Source: Faecalibacterium sp. (GTDB taxonomy: Bacteria; Bacillota; Clostridia; Oscillospirales; Ruminococcaceae). Taken from it: a stretch of DNA of 45,901 bases. Below the pieces are notes generated by a model. The model did no database searches, was not told where the DNA came from, and was given only the letters and a program-made list of their open reading frames with translations. Positions 42,149 to 45,901 of the stretch are shown here, in pieces. How positions within the stretch are numbered: position 1 is the stretch's first letter; each line of letters opens with the position of its first letter. Where the stretch lies: positions 1-45,901 of the forward strand of contig JARHYC010000009.1 in the NCBI GenBank assembly GCA_029264955.1, in the 5' to 3' direction. The position numbers and the translations under genes were made by a program.

Positions 42149-42955
42149 ATGAAAAAGTTTTTTGCTCTGATGCTGGCTGCGACAATGGCGATCGGTATGC
42201 TGACCGGTTGTGGTGCTGCTTCAAATTCGCAGACTGTAAATGAACCGGACGCTCAAGTCGAAAGCACACAGTTGCTCTCTTTGGAAGGTCATTCGCTACA
42301 TATTTTCTGCGGTGCAGGTATGAAAAATGCATTTGAAGAAATTGCAAAAACATTCGAGGAAGAATCTGGTTGCAAGATGGAAGTAACGTATGCCAATGCT
42401 GCACAAATTCAGACACAGATCAACACCGCGCAGGAGGGCGATTTCTTTATCGCTGGCTCTGAAGGGGAACTAAAGCCTGTTGAAGCAATGGTGGAAGAAT
42501 CTACACCGCTGGTAAAGCATATTCCAGTGCTGGCGGTACAACCTGGTAACCCGAAAGGAATTCACGCAGCGGCAGACCTGGCAAAAGAAGATGTCCGGAT
42601 GGTTATTGGTGACCCAGAGGCTACCCCTGTCGGAAAAATCGCTATGAAGCTGTTCAAGGATTTTGGACTGACCGATAAAGTAAATATTATTTCCAATACT
42701 GCAACTGCTCCGGCAATGAACCAGGCTTTGGCGGCAGATGAGTGTGATGTTATTTTAGTCTGGAAAGAAAATGTAAATTCCGAAGTTGCTGAAATTGTGG
42801 ATACCCCCGATATGGAAGCTTACATCAAACAGATTCCTGCCGCACGCTTGACCTGCTCTGCAGATCAGGAAGCAGCAGATGGCTTTTTGTCGTTCCTGAC
42901 AAGCGAGAAGGCGCAAGATATTTGGGTGAACTTCGGATATGAGCTGGCAGCATAA
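42149..42955 (+). CDS. Molybdate-type ABC transporter substrate-binding lipoprotein (ModA-like)
   Basis: 268 aa oxyanion-binding lipoprotein. Lipobox MLTGC. The fold begins [20 protein letters not shown], where the GAGM-type turn supplies oxyanion contacts. [28 protein letters not shown] and the hinge strands follow in ModA order. ATG 42149 follows GGAGG; an upstream in-frame extension lacks a site. Its end overlaps the permease gene by 17 nt. Ligand could be molybdate, tungstate or another anion; the sequence is somewhat divergent from classical ModA. Confidence 0.85.
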   Translation: MKKFFALMLAATMAIGMLTGCGAASNSQTVNEPDAQVESTQLLSLEGHSLHIFCGAGMKNAFEEIAKTFEEESGCKMEVTYANAAQIQTQINTAQEGDFFIAGSEGELKPVEAMVEESTPLVKHIPVLAVQPGNPKGIHAAADLAKEDVRMVIGDPEATPVGKIAMKLFKDFGLTDKVNIISNTATAPAMNQALAADECDVILVWKENVNSEVAEIVDTPDMEAYIKQIPAARLTCSADQEAADGFLSFLTSEKAQDIWVNFGYELAA

Positions 42956-43751
42956 AAAGCAATCGCATCAACGACAGCAGCTATTCGAAATACTGTTTGA
43001 AGCAATCTTTTTTCTGGTCGTTGTGTTTATCGGTTGGAATTTATGGGTCGTTGTAAAGGGTGGAGCTTGCTATCTTAAGCAGGCGTTGTTGTCGCCGGAG
43101 CTGCGCTTCTCGATTGGGTTAAGCCTTTGGACCAGTACCATTTCTACCCTAATTTGCATGATTTTGGCGATACCATGCGCCTATGTGATTGTAATGCGGG
43201 AAAGCAAATGGACCAAAATCGGGGAAGCGGTTTTGGGGCTGCCCCTGTCGCTGCCGTATCTGGTGCTAGGTCTTTGTTTGTTGACGGCATTTTCCACTCC
43301 CTTTGGCAAAGTGCTGAAGGAGCTGGGCTTGCGGGTAGTATTTCACCCGCGTGGTATCATTTTAGCGCATATTCTGGTGAACCTGCCCTTTGTGATTCGA
43401 TTGATTACAGAGGCGTTTCGCCGATTAGACCCGGAATTGGCGCTTACAGCGCAAACGCTGGGTGCAAGCCGCTTTCAGGCAATGTGGTATATTACCTTGC
43501 CTTTATGTAAAGTAGACTGTATTACCGCATTGATTTTGGCGTGGAGCCGCGGGCTGGGCGAGTTTGGTGCAACTCTTATGTTGGTCGGCGTTACGCGCAT
43601 GAAAACAGAGACACTACCAGGCAATATTTACCTGAACATTTCTACAGGTGACAACAATGCGGCATTAGCGGCAGCTTTGATTTTGTTGCTGTTGTCGCTG
43701 CTTGCGCAGTTTATCGGATGGCTTGTAACACGAAGGAGAGATTACCTATGA
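42939..43751 (+). CDS. ABC transporter permease, molybdate type (ModB-like)
   Basis: 270 aa membrane permease with about six helices and a BPD_transp_1 domain (about 60-260). The ATPase-docking EAA loop is visible as [38 protein letters not shown] is the conserved ModB segment. It overlaps the modA-like gene by 17 nt and ends overlapping the DUF364 gene (ATGA). The loop implies a partner ATPase, but no ATPase gene follows, so the ModC role must be met by a protein encoded elsewhere. Confidence 0.9.
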   Translation: MSWQHKKQSHQRQQLFEILFEAIFFLVVVFIGWNLWVVVKGGACYLKQALLSPELRFSIGLSLWTSTISTLICMILAIPCAYVIVMRESKWTKIGEAVLGLPLSLPYLVLGLCLLTAFSTPFGKVLKELGLRVVFHPRGIILAHILVNLPFVIRLITEAFRRLDPELALTAQTLGASRFQAMWYITLPLCKVDCITALILAWSRGLGEFGATLMLVGVTRMKTETLPGNIYLNISTGDNNAALAAALILLLLSLLAQFIGWLVTRRRDYL

Positions 43752-44491
43752 CCAATCATGAACTTTATGGGACCTTGAAAGAAAAGCTGGTACAGCTTTT
43801 GCAGGAAAATGATCTTGCTGCAGAAACCGTCACGATTGTGGCGCGCGGATTGACACCGACTGAAGCAATCGGACATCCCACCCGGAAAGATTATCCAATC
43901 CTGACTGGCAGCGAAGTAATGCTGATGGCAAGCTTTCTGGATGGAAAAGGGCAGGCATTCACAGATGCACCGGCACAGTTTTCTGGATCTTTGCAAGAGA
44001 TTTTGAATGGAGATGTGGAGAATGATCCGCATATCCGTGCAATGTTTGTAGCGGCTTTGAATGCGGTGATGGATCACCTAAAACTTGCAAGCCCTACGGT
44101 ACATTGTAAGAATGACGGTCCGGAGCAGTGCGCTTCTCATGTGGTAAAATGGGTGGCAGAGCATTACGGAACGCCCAAAATTGCAATGGTTGGGTATCAG
44201 CCAGCTATGGCGGCAGCACTGGCTGCTCATTATCCGGTAAAAGTTTTGGACTTGGACCCCAAGAATATTGGAACTACCCATGATGGCTTTCAGGTTTTGA
44301 ACGGAGCTACCCAGCAAAAGGAAACGATTGCCTGGGCAGATTTGGTGCTTTGCACCGGCAGCACATTATGCAATGGCACGCTTGTGGATTTTTTGGATGT
44401 GGATAAACCCATCGCTTTCTTCGGTACGACGCTGTCTGGTGCAGCACCGCTTCTGGGGCTGAAACGGGTTTGCTTTGCTGATCAGGTCTAA
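43748..44491 (+). CDS. DUF4213/DUF364 protein, putative metal-chelation family
   Basis: 247 aa cytoplasmic protein. An N-terminal DUF4213-like domain (about 1-90, including RGLTPTEAIGHPTRKDYPI) precedes a Rossmann-like DUF364 domain (about 110-245). The latter has KIAMVGYQPAMAAALAAHYPVKVLDLDP, ADLVLCTGSTLCNGT and FFGTTLSGAAPLLGL. Family members lie beside metal and molybdate transport genes and have been suggested to chelate heavy metals; biochemistry is scarce. The start overlaps the permease stop (ATGA), so it belongs to this transport operon. A terminator follows. A role in handling the imported oxyanion or metal is inference. Confidence 0.82.
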   Translation: MTNHELYGTLKEKLVQLLQENDLAAETVTIVARGLTPTEAIGHPTRKDYPILTGSEVMLMASFLDGKGQAFTDAPAQFSGSLQEILNGDVENDPHIRAMFVAALNAVMDHLKLASPTVHCKNDGPEQCASHVVKWVAEHYGTPKIAMVGYQPAMAAALAAHYPVKVLDLDPKNIGTTHDGFQVLNGATQQKETIAWADLVLCTGSTLCNGTLVDFLDVDKPIAFFGTTLSGAAPLLGLKRVCFADQV

Positions 44492-44493
44492 TC

Positions 44494-44535
44494 AAAATGT
44501 CCTTTGGATCATTTGGTCCAAGGGACATTTTTAGA
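44494..44535 (+). terminator. Intrinsic terminator of the modAB-DUF364 operon
   Basis: AAAATGTCCTTTGGA (44494-44508) / TCCAAGGGACATTTT (44517-44531), one G-U/mismatch position, 8-nt loop, U-tract. Confidence 0.85.
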
Positions 44536-44667
44536 TTTAGAGGGTGGACAAGGCCCTCGAGGTGCAAACACAAGCAGCTAAGGGTTGCAAGGCAGTAGTG
44601 TGTGTGTTACTCTATAACAAATAAATGATGCCGTATGGTGGCGCAAAACAAGCAGGAGGGGCTAAAT

Positions 44668-45411
44668 ATGTTTCAGGTGGAAAAGGTCACGCAGGAGACC
44701 GTGCAATGGATTAGGGATTGGTTTGATGCAAATGGTGCAGGCTGTAATGCGGTAATCGGTCTTTCTGGAGGGAAGGATTCCACAGTTGTGGCTGGCTTGT
44801 GCGTAGAAGCGCTGGGGCGAGATCGTGTCATTGGCGTATTGATGCCAAACGGTGTCCAGCCGGATATTGACGACTCCAAGGCTGTGGCAGAGTTTTTGCA
44901 GATTCAGCACTATGTGTTCAATATCCATGATGCTTACGAGGCAATGTTGTCTCAGATGACTGTCTGCGGCGTGGAACCGACCAGTCAGACTGTGGTCAAT
45001 TTGCCGCCGCGTCTGCGTATGTCGGCACTGTACGCAATTTCGCAGTCCAAGAATGGCCGTGTTGCCAACACTTGCAATCTGTCTGAGGATTGGGTCGGTT
45101 ACTCCACACGCTATGGCGATGCAGCAGGCGATTTCAGCCCTCTGGGCGGCTTGACTGTGCGTGAAGTGAAAGCGGTGGGTAAGCATTTAGGCCTGCCTGC
45201 CTATCTGGTAGACAAGACACCTTCTGACGGTTTGTGTGGTTCCACAGATGAGGATAAACTGGGCTTTACCTATGCAGCGCTGGATTGTTATATCCGAGAG
45301 GGCATTTGTGAAGATGCAGAGACAAAGGCAAAAATTGACCATTTACATAAACTGAATCAGTTCAAACTGAAGCCGATTCCGGCTTATGTTCCGGCAAAAG
45401 AACTGCTGTAA
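44668..45411 (+). CDS. nadE: Ammonia-dependent NAD(+) synthetase
   Basis: 247 aa amidotransferase-less NAD synthetase: deamido-NAD + ATP + NH3 gives NAD. The PP-loop ATP pyrophosphatase motif is VIGLSGGKDSTVVAG. Later motifs are NTCNLSEDWVGYSTRYGDAAGD (nucleotide binding), FSPLGGLTVREV and KTPSDGLCGSTDEDKLGF. No N-terminal nitrilase-type glutaminase domain is present, so it uses free ammonia or a separate partner. ATG 44668 follows GGAGGGG. It is separated from the upstream operon by a terminator and is the last bacterial gene before the foreign sequence. Confidence 0.95.
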   Translation: MFQVEKVTQETVQWIRDWFDANGAGCNAVIGLSGGKDSTVVAGLCVEALGRDRVIGVLMPNGVQPDIDDSKAVAEFLQIQHYVFNIHDAYEAMLSQMTVCGVEPTSQTVVNLPPRLRMSALYAISQSKNGRVANTCNLSEDWVGYSTRYGDAAGDFSPLGGLTVREVKAVGKHLGLPAYLVDKTPSDGLCGSTDEDKLGFTYAALDCYIREGICEDAETKAKIDHLHKLNQFKLKPIPAYVPAKELL

Positions 45412-45452
45412 AGAAAGTTTGAAGAAAAGATGAAGAAATTTGTTCTTTTCTG

Positions 45453-45480
45453 TTGACAAATATAGAAAAATAAGTATAAT
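45453..45480 (+). promoter_or_regulatory. Consensus promoter at the end of the bacterial sequence
   Basis: Perfect TTGACA (45453-45458), 16-nt spacer, perfect TATAAT (45475-45480). It would drive a gene to the right, but the sequence becomes mammalian a few bases later, so the gene is missing. Confidence 0.7.
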
Positions 45481-45807
45481 TAATCTTGCCGTTATCTTGG
45501 CTGCCCCAGCTCTGCTGCAAGTTCTTCCTTGGTCTGTCTCTCACTGAGTGGAGTGCCAGCCAGGGAGGGGATGGCAAAGTGAGCACTGGCAGCACACCCT
45601 GCCCTTTCTCCGGTACTCACCAGGTCCTTCGCGACAGTCCCACACCTCATGCCGGTCCGCTGCACGGAGGCATTCCGGAATGTGTACGATGCACGCTGCA
45701 TGAGGTTGGAGGAAGGTCCCTGCCCTCAGATGAGAAGGTCGCAGCAACCCAAACACTCAGAGCCATTCACGGTCAGTGCCCTTGAGAGTTTTATTGAAGC
45801 AGCAAGT

Positions 45808-45834
45808 GGGGGTGCCTGGGTGGCTCAGTTGGTT
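45808..45834 (+). mobile_element. Carnivore tRNA-derived SINE (CanSINE) head
   Basis: GTGCCTGGGTGGCTCAGTTG lies within this segment. It matches, from memory, the start of carnivore Lys-tRNA-derived SINEs (GCCTGGGTGGCTCAGTNGGTT), including the B-box-free 5' head. It breaks off after about 27 bases. Confidence 0.8.
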
Positions 45835-45840
45835 TCAGAT

Positions 45841-45901
45841 GCAGTGTTCAACAATTCATCAGTTGCATAGAATACCCAGTGCTCATCACATTGTGTGCCC
45901 T
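45841..45901. mobile_element. Carnivore LINE-1 fragment
   Basis: TTCAACAATTCATCAGTTGC, CCCAGTGCTCATCACA and TGTGCCCT appear in the order seen in an abundant carnivore L1 segment. Recognised from memory. It runs off the window end. Confidence 0.75.

Larger units (their letters stand above)
45485..45901. other. Mammalian (carnivore) host DNA joined to the bacterial contig
   Basis: From about 45485 base use and content change abruptly: CTGCCCCAGC, CCAGCCAGGGAGGGG and CAGCACACCCTGCCC-type text, with no bacterial ORF or ribosome sites. ACTCACC near 45613 is the reverse complement of a GGTGAGT splice donor, which suggests an exon edge on the minus strand. A carnivore SINE head and an L1 segment follow. 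The exact junction is uncertain by about 10 bases. Short frames in this stretch should not be annotated as bacterial genes. Confidence 0.88.

Noticed and set aside
1-45485. tRNA or rRNA genes
   Set aside because: No cloverleaf with a GTTCGA-type T-loop or rRNA-like stretch was noticed by eye; a covariance search was not possible.
45486-45870. Open frames of 69-99 aa at the right end as bacterial genes
   Set aside because: They lie in carnivore DNA with SINE and L1 sequence and lack ribosome sites.

Overview
The window is bacterial from base 1 to about 45,485. It then switches abruptly to mammalian (carnivore) DNA for the last ~415 bases. The bacterial part looks like a gut Clostridia/Bacillota genome, probably Oscillospiraceae/Ruminococcaceae-like. 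The support is sortase-assembled pili with Gram-positive sorting signals, AGGAGG-type ribosome sites, a VanRS-type two-component pair, a Shp/NEAT-type heme system, short split chromate-transporter subunits and an inverted-order GH3 enzyme. Genus is inference only. The carnivore SINE and L1 sequence at the end suggests the sample was a dog, cat or other carnivore gut or faeces, and that the contig is a chimeric assembly.

Layout. 1-3.9 kb: pilus operon (backbone pilin, class C sortase, minor pilin, second sortase) with a strong hairpin after the backbone gene. 3.9-5.3 kb: decayed insertion sequences (IS3-type remnant, then a broken IS256-type transposase). 5.4-7.9 kb: cytoplasmic GH3 beta-glycosidase with permuted domains. 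8.1-11.0 kb: VanR/VanS-like pair and a membrane-anchored C39-like peptidase. 11.3-12.8 kb: sodium-dependent NSS transporter. 13.1-18.3 kb: very large secreted GH84 N-acetylglucosaminidase with discoidin modules, a 42-bp-repeat linker and a wall-sorting tail, interrupted by one in-frame TAG. 18.5-21.7 kb: M42 aminopeptidase and a lipoprotein flavin reductase.

21.8-29.2 kb is an iron/heme uptake locus. Three GTTAGC-N4-GCTAAC operators precede a small membrane-anchored protein, a secreted NEAT-like protein, a membrane-anchored double NEAT-like protein, an Shp-type heme-binding protein and an IsdE/IsdF-type ABC transporter with its ATPase. These would pass heme from the surface to the lipoprotein and into the cell. 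Between operators 1 and 2 lies a self-contained promoter-to-terminator unit that could encode a short iron-repressed RNA.

29.3-35.9 kb: complete four-gene Wadjet (JetABCD) anti-plasmid system. 36.2-38.2 kb: paired chromate-transporter subunits and a convergent LysR regulator. 38.4-40.7 kb: divergent dicarboxylate/amino-acid symporter and AraC regulator. 40.9-41.9 kb: flippase-like membrane protein. 42.1-45.4 kb: ModA/ModB-like transporter genes without an ATPase, a DUF4213/DUF364 protein and NAD synthetase. The 32 intact bacterial genes listed here end in TAA (21) or TGA (11), none in TAG.
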